Shown here: positions 52,815 through 64,000 of the stretch, one piece after another | Layout of the letters: each line of letters starts with the position of its first letter | Numbering within the stretch: the first letter of the stretch is position 1 | Source of the DNA: Erythrocercus mccallii | Taxonomy: Eukaryota > Chordata > Aves > Passeriformes > Dicruridae | Direction of reading: 5' to 3' | Assembly: GCA_013397435.1 (NCBI GenBank) | Contig: VZRG01000005.1 | Location: forward strand, 457,508-521,507 | Length of the DNA stretch: 64,000 nucleotides | Translations under genes and position numbers: made by a program | The notes under the pieces: model-generated | The model's input: only the letters and a program-made list of their open reading frames with translations | Told to the model about the DNA's origin: nothing | Databases searched by the model: none

Positions 52815-52869
52815 TTAGACACTAATAATATTAGACACTAAAATTAGTGTGAAAGCTTTTAGACACTAA
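52815..52869. repeat. Three clustered copies of TTAGACACTAA
   Basis: The 11-mer TTAGACACTAA occurs at 52815-52825, 52831-52841 and 52859-52869, with a partial inverse (TTAGTGTGA) between the second and third. Spacing is uneven (5 and 17 bases). Local slippage or micro-duplication explains it best. Confidence 0.9.
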
Positions 52870-52950
52870 AATGAGACCAAACCAACTCTAACAAAACACC
52901 TCTGGGTGCATCCATTCAGCCTATGCCTTAGTAACTGTGCTTCCCAAATT

Positions 52951-53112
52951 TCACAGAATCACAAGGATGGGTCACATTGGACTGGATTACAGTGGGGTCA
53001 TCTGGTCCAACCTCCCTGCTCAAGTGGGGCCAGCCCAGAGCACATGGCACAGGATTGTGACCAGATGGTTCTGGAATATCTCCAGAGATGGAGACTCCAC
53101 AACCTCTGGGCT
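52951..53112 (-). mobile_element. CR1 LINE 3'-end fragment (antisense to + strand)
   Basis: The + strand reads TCACAGAATCACAAGGATGG, then 'ggggtcatctggtccaacctccctgctcaa', a gtggggccagcccagagcacatgg block, and 'gatggttctggaatatctccagagatggagactccacaacctctggg'. These are textbook antisense CR1 3'-region phrases in order, so this is the best preserved CR1 piece in the window. It ends abruptly near 53112, where the consensus 'cagcctgttccagtgct' does not follow, suggesting truncation or a later deletion. Open frames across it on both strands are repeat-derived. Confidence 0.93.
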
Positions 53113-54619
53113 TCCCTATGGAAGCAAAAGCAAGATGGCATTTAGGCCTGTGAGGCTGTGCCATGTGGTGACAATTCACCCCACAGAAGTCACTGGCTAC
53201 CAAGAACTCCTGGCATGGCTCTCATGCCACCACAAATCTACATTGGGTCCTGAAACGTCTTAAATGATCTTTACTCAACAGCAAGCTTTTTATCTCCATT
53301 TCTGACTCAGAAATACTTCAATGAATGTCCTTGTTCATTAACTACACACTAGTTTTAAACATTTGTTCCATTTAGGCACTCTTTAAGCATGCTATTTCTA
53401 GCTTGTGCTCTGAATGCACTATTTGATAATGATGGTGAGCAAGTAACTTCAGTCATATCACTAATAATTGTCTTAACCAATCTATTGTGCAGCTGAATAG
53501 ATTCAGTTAATGCAGAAAGCAGAGGGATTTAGAAGCAGTTCCCCTATCAGAAAAGTGTAAGACCAATGTACATTGATTCAGATTTTAAAAAGTAAAAGCA
53601 AATTGCTGATCTGAACAGAAATGTATGCCAGTCAGAATCAATACTGGCCTCGATGAGATTTATTTTGTTGGAGAAAAGGATCTAATATTCAGGAGACACT
53701 TGAGCTGTGGTAGTTGTTGAGTATTGTTTATTCAGGCAGTTGAATTGTTGGCCTGAAGCAGGAAAGGTTTATTAGCCCTGCCTTGGGCATCAAACGATTA
53801 GATTTCATGTCATTTCAGCAGGTTTCTAGGAAATATTTTACACCCTCATGAGTAAATTTGAAATTTTGGGCACTGGGAAACTACATGAGCATTGCATTTT
53901 TCATACCATTTTCCAAATACTGCTTAGTTCCTCAAGACCATAATCTTTTTATTATGATAAGCATTATTTGTCCCTATGTACTGTTGGTGCTCATTCTCTT
54001 TTTAAGGAGAATATAAGAATTAGTGCTGATATGAGGTACTGCATAACTGTTAAAAATAAAAGGGGGGGGGAATGGTGGAGAGCTGCCTCAGACAGATGAA
54101 AAATGCCCAGTATGTCAAGGAAAATATATTCCCCTGTGTCATTTCATGCTCTGCAGGGGTCTGTTTTCTCGAGTCCAGTGCAAATGCATAATCTCAAGAA
54201 AGCCATTTTCTGCTTAATGTGGAAAAGAAGAATAAAGCAATTTTTTATTCTACTTTTATACAATCTTGTCAGAAAAGAGAGGTGGATGAAGAATTACAAT
54301 CTTTAGATATGCCATCAAGATTCCCTAAACACAAACCTTATCAACCCCAGTCTGAAATCATGTCAAATTTCACAAATTAAGCAAGACTGGATTCTGCTTT
54401 GGACACCTCCAAGGAAAACCCATGACACAATAGGAACTAACATGAACAATTCCTTAAGCAGATCTCTTTTTTTTTCCTCTGAGTGAACAGTGATGAGATT
54501 AATATGGAGAAAGTATGCAAGCCCTCCTTTCCGTTCCCTGAAAGAGGTTCTCTACCAACCTTTTCACCCCACCAAAATTAACTCTTGCTCTGACCTATTT
54601 TCATATTTTTTATTCCTTG
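53113..54619. other. Noncoding DNA, no gene seen
   Basis: Unique-looking sequence, except a nine-G run at 54062-54070 immediately after an A-rich AAAATAAAA. No gene signal. Confidence 0.45.
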
Positions 54620-54649
54620 TGCTCTGTGCCAGAAAGCAGGCACAGAGCA
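54620..54649. repeat. Perfect 11-bp stem hairpin, 8-base loop
   Basis: TGCTCTGTGCC pairs with GGCACAGAGCA around the loop AGAAAGCA. The stem is balanced in GC, unlike most fold-back sequence in this AT-rich window. It is too short for a microRNA precursor. It might be a protein-binding or RNA structure, or a fortuitous inverted duplication. Confidence 0.85.
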
Positions 54650-57600
54650 ACACTGAGAGTTCATGCACCCGCCTGCAAGGAGATGGAATGTGATGCAAGA
54701 ACCAGCTAAGACAGGAGAATTGATCTCTTCAATATCCCAGTGGCAAGCACAGAGCGTTCAGTTCCTAAATGAGTCCAAGCAAAAGGTCCTGTGCCCTTTG
54801 AAATGTCATGGGGTTATTCTTCCTTGCCTACAGCTCCTGATCTGAAGGACCACAGGTCTCCTGTAGGTTTTGTGTGATACCTGCCAGGTCTCTGTGGTTG
54901 CTGGGGATACTCCAGGGCATCTCAAATGGCACTAGGCAGCTATAATTAGGCAACTTGATGAAGCCCTTAGTTCCTAGGGCTGCTTTGCCAAATATCTAAT
55001 TTTAGCTGTCAGTGATGCCATGAGTGGACATTTCAGATGCTGCAGAAAATGGGAATTGTCACCATATGACTCACCGAATCTGCCAACCAAATGAAGTGCT
55101 CAGCAAAGCATGAAAAATCCAAAGACCAGAACCTGCAAATGGGAATGTACCCCTGCAAATGAACTTATTTTTGGCCACTTTCTTGCATTGGATTTTGTGT
55201 ATCAAAGGGGAGAGTGATGTGCAGAAGTAAAAGCAAATGAACCCAAGGAGAAAAAAAAAAGCCCAAACCCCAAGAATAACAAAGAGCCTTCCTGAGATTA
55301 ATTACTGTAGACATTAACATCACTGAATATTTTGGTAAATCCTAAAGGACTCCAAATCTCACTGAATGAAATCCTACAAATGATTTATTTTATTATAGGT
55401 AAATCTAAATCTAAAAGTTTTGAGAAAAAGTTCTTCAGCTTTGTAGTGTTTTATTAAATAAAGTCTATATAAAATTGTAACATAACACTAATTGTCCTTC
55501 AGTATTGCATGATAGTAAACTAACTTTCCAGGATGGGTGGGGACTGAGGTCATCACACTATTCATTTTAAGAAGCTGCCTTGATAGTACTCTGCTGCATC
55601 ACTTCCAGAATGCACAAATAATAATGTTTGGAATATTTCTCAATTTGGTTAAAAAATTCACCTTTCACATCTGTATCTGCTCTTAAATTACACAACTATA
55701 AAAATAACAGTATTCCTGCAACTGATAAAGAAGAAAAATATATAGTCTTTAAAGAAATGGCATCTAAGAAAAATCCTCATGTTTTCCTATTGATGGAACA
55801 GATAAAATATTTTCATGCTATACTCCATCCCCATATGGTTTTCTTCAGTGTTGTTTTCTCTGTTGATGGAGGGAAATTCTCTAGACACATTTTACATAAT
55901 TGTTTGTATGGTTGCTGTTGCTTACATTTGTTTTGTCAATTGTGGATAGTTCTTAGTTCCAACTATTGTGTTAGAAGTGTTCAGAATGCTTAAAAATGCT
56001 GTAATAAAGTACATTTAATACAACCACCTACTTACAGAGCTATGCAAAGCTAGAATTCATCCCTCAGCTCTTCTCTCAGCACCTAGCTCTGTCTCATGGA
56101 AATACCTTTGCTGTTTTCTTTTGCTTACTTTATTGGTTTTTGGGGTTTGTTGGGTGGTTTTTTCGGTAATTTTTAGAAATTATTTTAATAGTTGCTGAAG
56201 ATACGTGTTCATCACTCTTTTTGTTTGAAAATTGCTTTTGTCCCCTTTGAGGCAACACAGGCTGTTGAAAGAAGCCCAGGTTCTAGACCCAGGAAATATT
56301 CCCCTGCACTTTGGTTGACAATATTTTTCAGATTAGTTCATAAAAGGATTCCGTAGCATCCTACATGTATTGGTAGTTAACCTCAGTATTTCAACGAGGG
56401 AACATTTCCTTTACAGCTTAGGAGAACTAAGGTGGAATGAAATTAGATGAGGAGCATTTCTGGGATTGGCACTCATGTTTCTTCTTACCTACCACCTTGC
56501 TAAATGGACCAGAATATATTACTCACCCTTTTTTTTTTTTTCTGTGGGGTTTTACCCCCTAAGCAGAATGATGCAGTAATACTTGCCATTGGCCTTCCTA
56601 ATGTTCTGAAACTACTGTCAGTTGTAAATCCATGTGCATAGAAATGATTGCCTGAGGTAGAGATGAGAGTGGCTCCCCACGTGGATCACCCTGCAGCACT
56701 TGGGATATTTTTCCCCCAACATCTTTGATCTCTCACTTTGAAAGTCAAAGTACAAAGTCAAATGAAATCTGACCTGGTCAGTAAAGTATTTTTTCCATAG
56801 ACCTGTGGAAGCCTCCACAAGTTTGATCTATGACTAAAAAAAATTACACAGGTTTTTGTTTTATTTCTTTGTTTGTTTGTTCTTTAATTCCAAAAGACTG
56901 ATGTTGGACATATTAGAGGTGACACGAGGGTGAGTGTTTCTTAAGCATATCCTCTGCAAAGATACATTCAAAACATTAATCTTTTAAAAACCCAGGTATC
57001 CTGTCTTGTAATAAAATAAGATGCCAAATCTCATCAGCAAAGTTCTTTTATTTAGACTTCCTTCATTTGCTGAAAAATTACTAGGGGAAAACTTCCTGAA
57101 AGTCAAACCAAAAGCAATAGATTGTGCGTGTACGAAATCATAAAGTTCATTATGTACACAACGATGTGGCAGAGGAGGAGAGCTGAATTTTTAGTAGCAC
57201 TGGATGAAAATTAAAGTAATCCTGGGTAAGTAATATGTTGCAAAGTGATAGTTCAGTATGTTTGAAACTCATTTGAATTCAGCTCTGATGATAAGTGAGA
57301 TCTTAACAGAACATTTTAGAGTGTCTTTTCAAGTCTGTAGTCTGTAGGAGAGAAAGATTTTTATTTTATACCTGCATAAAACAAACAAAAAAGGGGTTTT
57401 TTTCTTTTTTTTTATAGGATGAATTTAGAATACTTGTCCAGTTTATGTGTTCCCATAATAACCCTTTGCTGGGGAAATAGTTTGTCAATTATTCCTGTTT
57501 TTCAATTCAGACTTTTACATTCTGCTTTTAACACAAAGAAGGTGAGAAGTAAAATTAATTTCCCAAGTGATTTTGTTTTTCCTCATAATGAGAAATGCAA

Positions 57601-60600
57601 TTTGTAATGTTTCAGATGATGTACAAATCACCTGCGGATTTAAACAGCAAATTTCCATTTTCCATTAATATGACAGTTCATTCCAGTTGAAGAGACACCT
57701 TTCCCTGCATGTGTGGACATCCTGCTATACAAAAAGGAGATGTTGTACTTGGGAGGGTGCTGGGGGTTTTTGTTTGATTTTGGTTTTTAAACTACTTATA
57801 ATGAGCTGTAGTATCAGGATTAATTTCAGGGTACAGAAGGAGAAGCCCTTTCTATTTGAGCTCTATTTGCTGTAAATAAGCAGCAAACTGAGAGAGCTAT
57901 ATAAGCCACCTACAAGCACAATTGTAGTTTCAAATCTAAGTAAATATATAAAGGTAATAGCCCCAAGAATTTGATTCCATAGGAAATTTAAGGTATTTCT
58001 AAATGTTTCTGCCAGTGGTTTACCATCCTAAAACCAGCAAATTATCTTCCTGAATTTTTAATAAACATAGGAAAAAAAAGTGACGATTTTTTTTTTGTGA
58101 AGGAGAGTTCAAAGAAAGTAACCTTAGTTTTGCCTGCTGTTCACTAGTAATGCCATGACACAGTAACAGTTTTAACCAGCTTTTAAAATAGTGGTCTCCA
58201 ATATAGCTCCCTAAATATGTACATTAACATTTATCTACCTTTTACTTTCAAGCAAGTAGTATGGATCTGCCAATTTATGCTTCAGACTTTTTCCTTCCAT
58301 TTTGAGGCATTTTCCCACGATATACTTCAAAGTGCAGAGCTGAAGGAGTGTGGATTTAGCTTGGGTAATCTGGACAGGATTGGAAGTTTCTGCCAGTGAA
58401 GGGACAGGAACAACTCATTTGCTGATGTGGTGGCTTTGTCTGTCAACCCCTGTGCTTGGACTTCCCAGTTCTCTCCAAAAGTTTGATGTTTGTAAAGAAG
58501 ATTGTGGTTGTATCTCAAAATATTACCTCAAAGATAGCCTGCTGATCTGGTGAGAAATTACCATGAGGCTGCTGTTGTGGTTTGTTTTCATAAATTCAGA
58601 GCCAAGGGCCCCAGAGCCCATGCTGGGCTGAAATAGAAAAGAGCAGAAGAGGTGATGCAGGCCACAGGGCACTGATGGGCTGGCGGTAAAAGCAGCGCAC
58701 AGGCAGGTGAGAGGGGTAATGCAAAGAAGCCATGCAAGGTGTTTGCTGAGGTTACAGGCAACTTGTGACACAGGAATGTAAAATGAGCAAAACTAAGATT
58801 TCTGTTACCCAGTTCTGTCTTCTCACCAGTGGCAATACTGTTATCTTAAGACGTGGTATGGAGCAAGGCAAACTTGCAGGGCCGGACACTGCTGCTCTCC
58901 CAGCCTCCAAGGGCTTGCAGCTGACGTGCTTTCTGAGGCAGAAGTGCTGTTTCTTTTTAAACTATCCATGTTTCTGGAGGAATCACAGCAGTTCTGGGGA
59001 AAAATAGGAAAAACTATTGTTCTTGGTGGCTTTTAGGGAGAACTCCTCCCTCAGGCAGTTCCTGGGAGGGACAGACTGAGGAAAATTTATTTTTGACAAT
59101 TTAATGCACAATTAGTGGAGACCAAGATTAAAATTCCAAGTAGGAGCTGACTTACTGGTGCAAAATGAGAAATGACACTTAATTGTTGCATGTGAGGGTG
59201 AGGATATCCTTAAAAAGAGAGACTGCTGTTGTTTCTGGTGCAAATTACATTATTCCCTTGCCTGTGCTCAGATGCCTTTTTTTCCTGTAGTGTTTGAAGT
59301 GGAAGAGACACTGCCCCAAGGACTAAAAGCTGTAATACCCATTACTGGCACTGAAACTGAAGTCAAGATACATGTGGGCTGAAGGGTTAAGAATTGAGTA
59401 GCTAAGATGGTAGAAGGGCTCAAGTGCTTTCTGAGGTTTTACTGAAGTGCTGCCAACTGACTTGAAATCTCTCATCTGAACAAACACTTGAACTGAAAAT
59501 ATTTCTGTATTTTCCCAGAGAAGTATTTCATTAGTCATCAATAACTCTTGGGGTTACATACAACCACCTTCACAGGTGTTAATAAATAGCTTGAAATCTG
59601 AGAAGAGATTATTAAAAAAAAAGTAGAATTTGATATATATTAAAAAAACCCCAAACTATTTATTCCCTTGTTATTTTTGAATGAAATTGAAATATAGCAA
59701 AGTCCTTGGTTTTTGAACAAAGAGTTAGGTGTAATTTTGATTATGCCATCAGAACCCCTGACTGAGTTGTCAGTATTAAGAACTCTGTCACATTAAGTAA
59801 ACATTTCCCAGTATATCTGTTATCTTCCTTCTCTTTCTTTTTGGGGCAATGTAAGTTTGTGAGAGGGACAACTGTCCATGCTGGTGGACATGTCAGGGAA
59901 AGCTATTTTTAAAATTTAAATAGTAGGGAAAATAATTCATAAATTTCAAAATTAGAATTATATATAAAATAAATAATACTCAACTTTTCTATTAATTATA
60001 GATTATAGTTATATAGTTTATATGGGGCAAATTTTGGTTAAATCACTTTTGCAAAACAGGTCTCATATCCTGATCATCATTTTGCTCCTTGGCAGATAAC
60101 AATCTTTCCTTCCTGGACAATGGCAAGTTCTGTAGTTCCATCAGTTACAAAACGTTGACTGTTCAGCATAACTCTGTGGGTTATGAAATGTGCATATCTG
60201 GACATCCTGAGGCTTCAGGAGCAAGCAAGATCAATCCAACCATAATGACCCAAGCCAGGTGCTGTGGAGAGAAGTTCTTGGCCCTGCAGGTGGACATGCA
60301 AGAGCACCTAGGCAGGCTCGGGCCAGGCCAGAGGTGGAGGACAGGCTGTTAATAGTGACAATACAGAGTGGCATTTTCAGTAAAATAATTTTCAGCCTTT
60401 GGCAGTGTCTGACTTCCTTGCCCCAGTTACATGCAAATCTTAGTATTTGGTAACTGTTAGCGGCCTGAAAATTTTTCTAATTTCCCATGATTCTGGTCCA
60501 TTTGCTGTCTTCTAGCAATGCTTATTTATGCTTGCTGAGAAAAAACAATATTTTAGTGGGTTTAAACCTGTTACCTGAATTGGAATTTAGGTATTTTTGA

Positions 60601-63039
60601 TGTCTTGCAGTGACCTGACTGCTGTTAAAATGGGCAGAGGATGTGTTTTCACAGAGCACAGAGAACTATTTTGTCCTTTTTCACAAGTAAAATGTAGGCT
60701 TTTACTTGTAACTGTGTAATCATGAGCTGTCTCTGCTATCTCTCTAACCAGCTTTACTGGTTGGGGGTGAATCCCAGAGCCTTGGATCACAATTTAGGAG
60801 ATTTAATAAAATATTTCACTAGAATAATAGCAGGATCATTTATTTTTAGCACAGTGTAGCTAGTGCATTTTATTTTGAGATACTATTTATAGACTGTTTA
60901 ATTTTTTTCTGTGAGACACAGCTTGAATTTACACTCATTGCTCTTTAGCAATTATTAAAGTTTGTTTTGTATAATCTTAGCTATAAGCTTATAATCAGCT
61001 AAAAGAAACAATGAATTTCTGTAGCTTATGAAGTTTCAAATGATTTTTTGGCTAGTGGCTATATGCTGTTAAATCACTTCAAAGTGTGGTATGATCCTTA
61101 GGTATGGCAAATACAGGATTTTTTTTGGAAAAGAGATTGTTTGGAGAGTGGTTAGAAGGTTGACTATACAGAAATATAGCTTGCATGAAATTTTTGATTA
61201 AATAAAATCAATTACTGTCTTCAGGAAAGATGAAAACTGCGTTACTTTTGGTGGTCCCTTTCAATGTCCATTTCTGAGCAAAGCCTTCTTTACAAAATTT
61301 CTTAGGGACAAGAGCAATGAGAGTAGTTGAGGAACATGAAATACTCCCTCTGGGAATTGGTTACTTTAGCAGCTATCTAGGAGGAAAGATGGAAGCTATG
61401 TGTTCATCAGGTTTCTGGGAATTTATTGGTTTAAACTGTGGAATGGGGAGATGAGGATTTACATCATGCAGCTTCTCCAAAATGGAAGCTAAAGGTTTTA
61501 AATATGAATCAAAAGGACACAAAAGTCTTCAATTCTGCCATATTACAAAGTGTAAAAGATAATCTTTTTTCCAAGGAAACCTTTTTACAATATAGATATA
61601 TTGTTCTTAAATTTGAGCAATCTATGCATGAGGCAGGAGCCAGTCACTGTCAACCAGCTGGTTTGCATTTGCTGCTGCTGTGCAAGGCAGCAAGCAGAAG
61701 TTTAGCAAGATCTGAGCAGCTGAGCAGCATCTGACCTTGCCTTGTATGAGTCAGGCCTGTAGGATTTCATTTCAGACTCCGGCTCTTGCTATCTTAGTGC
61801 TTACAACTGGGTTGGGAGGGAGAGGAAGAGCAATGATCATGAGTTGGGAAATCAGGCAAAGTTCTGATAGCAGAACAGAGGAGGATGTAGGAAGGCCAAG
61901 TTTCTATTTTATAGGATCTAAGCATGTTGAGTTCTCCTTAAATTTAAGGTCATACCTGGCCTCTTAAAATAGTTGTGTACATGTGCAAAAATTAAATAAT
62001 GGTCTCCTTATATCTAGGTGGAGCTTGAAATTTCTCTTTTACTTAAGAATTTGAAACAGCTCTTGTGGTTTTGATGGAGTAGCTCTGCGCTAATACATCT
62101 GAGTTCAGAATCTGACCCCAGCAGTATGATGAAATGATCTTCCTGTCGAAGCATAGCATACATCACCACCTGGTGATTTCTGGCTTTTGGTGAGAAGGAA
62201 ATTGGGCTAACACTGTGCCTGCAGTGAGAGGGATGCTAGTCTGACTGACCCAATATTGATGCACTATTTTCAAGTTTAGCTTCTGTGTTACCTTGAAATC
62301 TTTGGAGAGTTTTCAGCCTTTGTTTCGTGTTAGAAATCCTTGGGAGAGCTGTTATGTGCCATCTTAAGGGATAAGGAAACAAATCTAACTTCTAGTCTTA
62401 CCTTTGCCTGTGTTTCACAAAAGCTGTGGCCTTCATCCCACAGGAAGGAACACACGCAGAGTCATTATTTCCTCACTTGATAGATGAACTACATATTACT
62501 GATGTAATTTTTTTCCTTCTTAATTTTCAGTTCATATGCATATCTTCTGTTTTGATCAGTCTGACAAGTAGAAATGCAACCTGAATGGTGGTGTTTATTT
62601 CAGATTTGAATAGAACGAAGTACTTATGTAAATATTCCCATATTACACACATATTCAAACCTTTTACCTGAGTCAGGTGCATATTGCTTTTATAACCTTT
62701 CTGTCCAGCCATTACAAGGGCCTGGTAATTTCATATATTCCTTTTCTGCGTGATTCAGGTAATCCTCCATTGCTGCAAAAATGTCAACATTTATCGATGA
62801 GAAAGACTTAGGGAAAAGTAACTTAAAATGCAATCAGAAAGGGGCTTTCTGTGGAAACAGTTGTGGTTGTAGCATTATACCTGCCCAGTGGTCCAATTAC
62901 CTCATCAATGACTGAAATACATTCTGGGAAAAATAGTGGAGATTAATATACACAGCCAGTGTCTGAAGATCAATATAGTCTTGGATACATCTCAGATTTA
63001 TTAGAAGTGTGGATAGCTCTATGGATGTAAAAGAAGTTT
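54650..63039. other. AT-rich noncoding DNA, no gene seen
   Basis: No supported exon, RNA gene or named repeat. T-rich runs lie at 56528-56541 and 57394-57414 (with interruptions). A slightly GC-richer patch spans about 60200-60350. The 121-codon frame at 55628-55993 and the 98-codon frame at 61438-61734 have no splice or family support. Confidence 0.45.
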
Positions 63040-63053
63040 GAGAGAGAGAGAGA
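63040..63053. repeat. (GA)7 microsatellite
   Basis: Seven uninterrupted GA units, a simple-sequence feature. Confidence 0.9.
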
Positions 63054-64000
63054 AATGTAGCCATAGTTTTAAAACTCATAAGCAAATTTGATCCTCAATG
63101 TTTAACAAGAGACAATTCAAAATGGGTTAACTCTCTAAAAGTGCCAAGATGCCAAACATTAAAGATTTGGTGTCTTTGGGTATTTCTAATTCAACATTTC
63201 TCCATAATGGAGGAAGAACCAAAAATAGGCAATTTTTATGTCCTAGTAAAGTTCTTAATCTCAGGAGCTTCCACATTAGATATACTATGATGTTAAGAAA
63301 TAAATGAGAACTATCAGCTGAGGGTAAAGTAAAACAGACCACAAAATCTCACAATAGGGCTGTGTATTTTTGTTGCACGTGTAACGACCATATGGAAAAG
63401 AGAATCTAGTAACAGTTGCCACCCTGACTAAGGCATTGTATCCATACTCCGAGATAAACAGACAAGAAAATGCTTCAGAGACTGAGGCTAATAATACAGT
63501 TCTATTATGCTCTGCCTTTAACACTGTGCATTGGTTTTTACATAGTTCAGCATAATGAAAGAATGAACAAGACAGTATGTGTTGGCTGTCCAGTGTGAAA
63601 AAAACAGCTGACACTTTAGTCAGACACCTTACAAAGGAAAAACAGCCCCAAAGGTTTAGCAAAAATCTCAGAAGATGTCGCTGCTAATTTACACAAAACA
63701 AAACAGCAACAAAATGTCTTCCTCAGGGAAGATGTCCCCACGTTGTCCCAGGACAACAGCAGAGAATCTGTTGTCTTTGAAAAACAGATGCTATGCAGGG
63801 AAGATGAAAGACAACTGGGAAGGCTGACCAGACTGAAAGATTATGCAACCATACATTGCTGCAATATGGAAGTCAAATGCATTTACATTTTCTGGCTAAT
63901 AGGGGAAGATTTACAATAAACAGGAAAGTCATGGAAAGGGATAAGAAGCACTCTTTTCTTCCTTGGTAATTCTGTGCATTTGGCAGAGCAGACTATTCCA
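63054..64000. other. AT-rich noncoding DNA, no gene seen
   Basis: A 125-codon minus-strand frame at 63285-63662 has no splice signals or recognisable motif and is treated as chance. Nothing else is identifiable before the window ends. Confidence 0.45.

Noticed and set aside
62402..62440. Minus-strand donor CAAAG|GTAAGAC
   Set aside because: No acceptor with a pyrimidine tract lies at a plausible distance upstream on that strand.
1..64000. Prokaryote-type features: operons, CRISPR arrays, insertion sequences, phage genes
   Set aside because: There are no long dense reading frames, ribosome-binding sites or spaced direct repeats. CR1 remnants and intron-like composition show a vertebrate, probably avian, genome.

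Overview
The window looks like vertebrate nuclear DNA, most likely from a bird. The main evidence is several remnants of CR1, the LINE family that dominates bird genomes, recognisable by the avian CR1 3' end near 820-1125, 47853-47920 and 52951-53112, with an older internal fragment near 6010-6200. A decayed LTR-type repeat at about 33748-34500 also resembles, from memory, a common avian endogenous retroviral LTR family. The rest is AT-rich, CpG-poor DNA with short homopolymer runs and small microsatellites. There is no operon-like layout, and no open reading frame exceeds about 140 codons. This fits intron or intergenic DNA of a large, sparse locus.

One segment has the full signature of a coding exon: 37812-37985 on the + strand. 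It is 58 codons, phase 0 at both ends, with a pyrimidine-rich acceptor and a GTAAGT donor. The peptide is rich in Ser, Tyr, Gln and Asn, like a disordered segment of a regulatory protein. I could not assign it to a gene. Three weaker exon-like segments are recorded with low confidence: 10186-10267 (+), 19777-20019 (+, ending in a stop) and 31412-31494 (-).

Region by region: 1-10 kb is AT-rich noncoding DNA with two CR1 pieces and a TA/TG microsatellite. 10-18.5 kb holds one exon-like segment and otherwise nothing I can name. 18.5-20 kb has a compositionally distinct block, possibly an old LTR, followed by a possible terminal exon. 20-33.7 kb is AT-rich and may include conserved regulatory DNA. 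33.7-35.3 kb is the most GC-rich block and begins with the LTR-type repeat. 36.1 kb has a small CpG/GC-box cluster, 1.7 kb upstream of the best exon. 38-64 kb is again AT-rich, with two CR1 tails, small repeats and a clean hairpin.

If the 37.8 kb exon is real, the simplest reading is that much of the window is long intron of one + strand gene whose other exons lie outside or were missed. I found no tRNA, rRNA, recognisable microRNA, CRISPR array or intact mobile element, and no convincing undescribed system. All family assignments are from memory and pattern recognition; no search was run.
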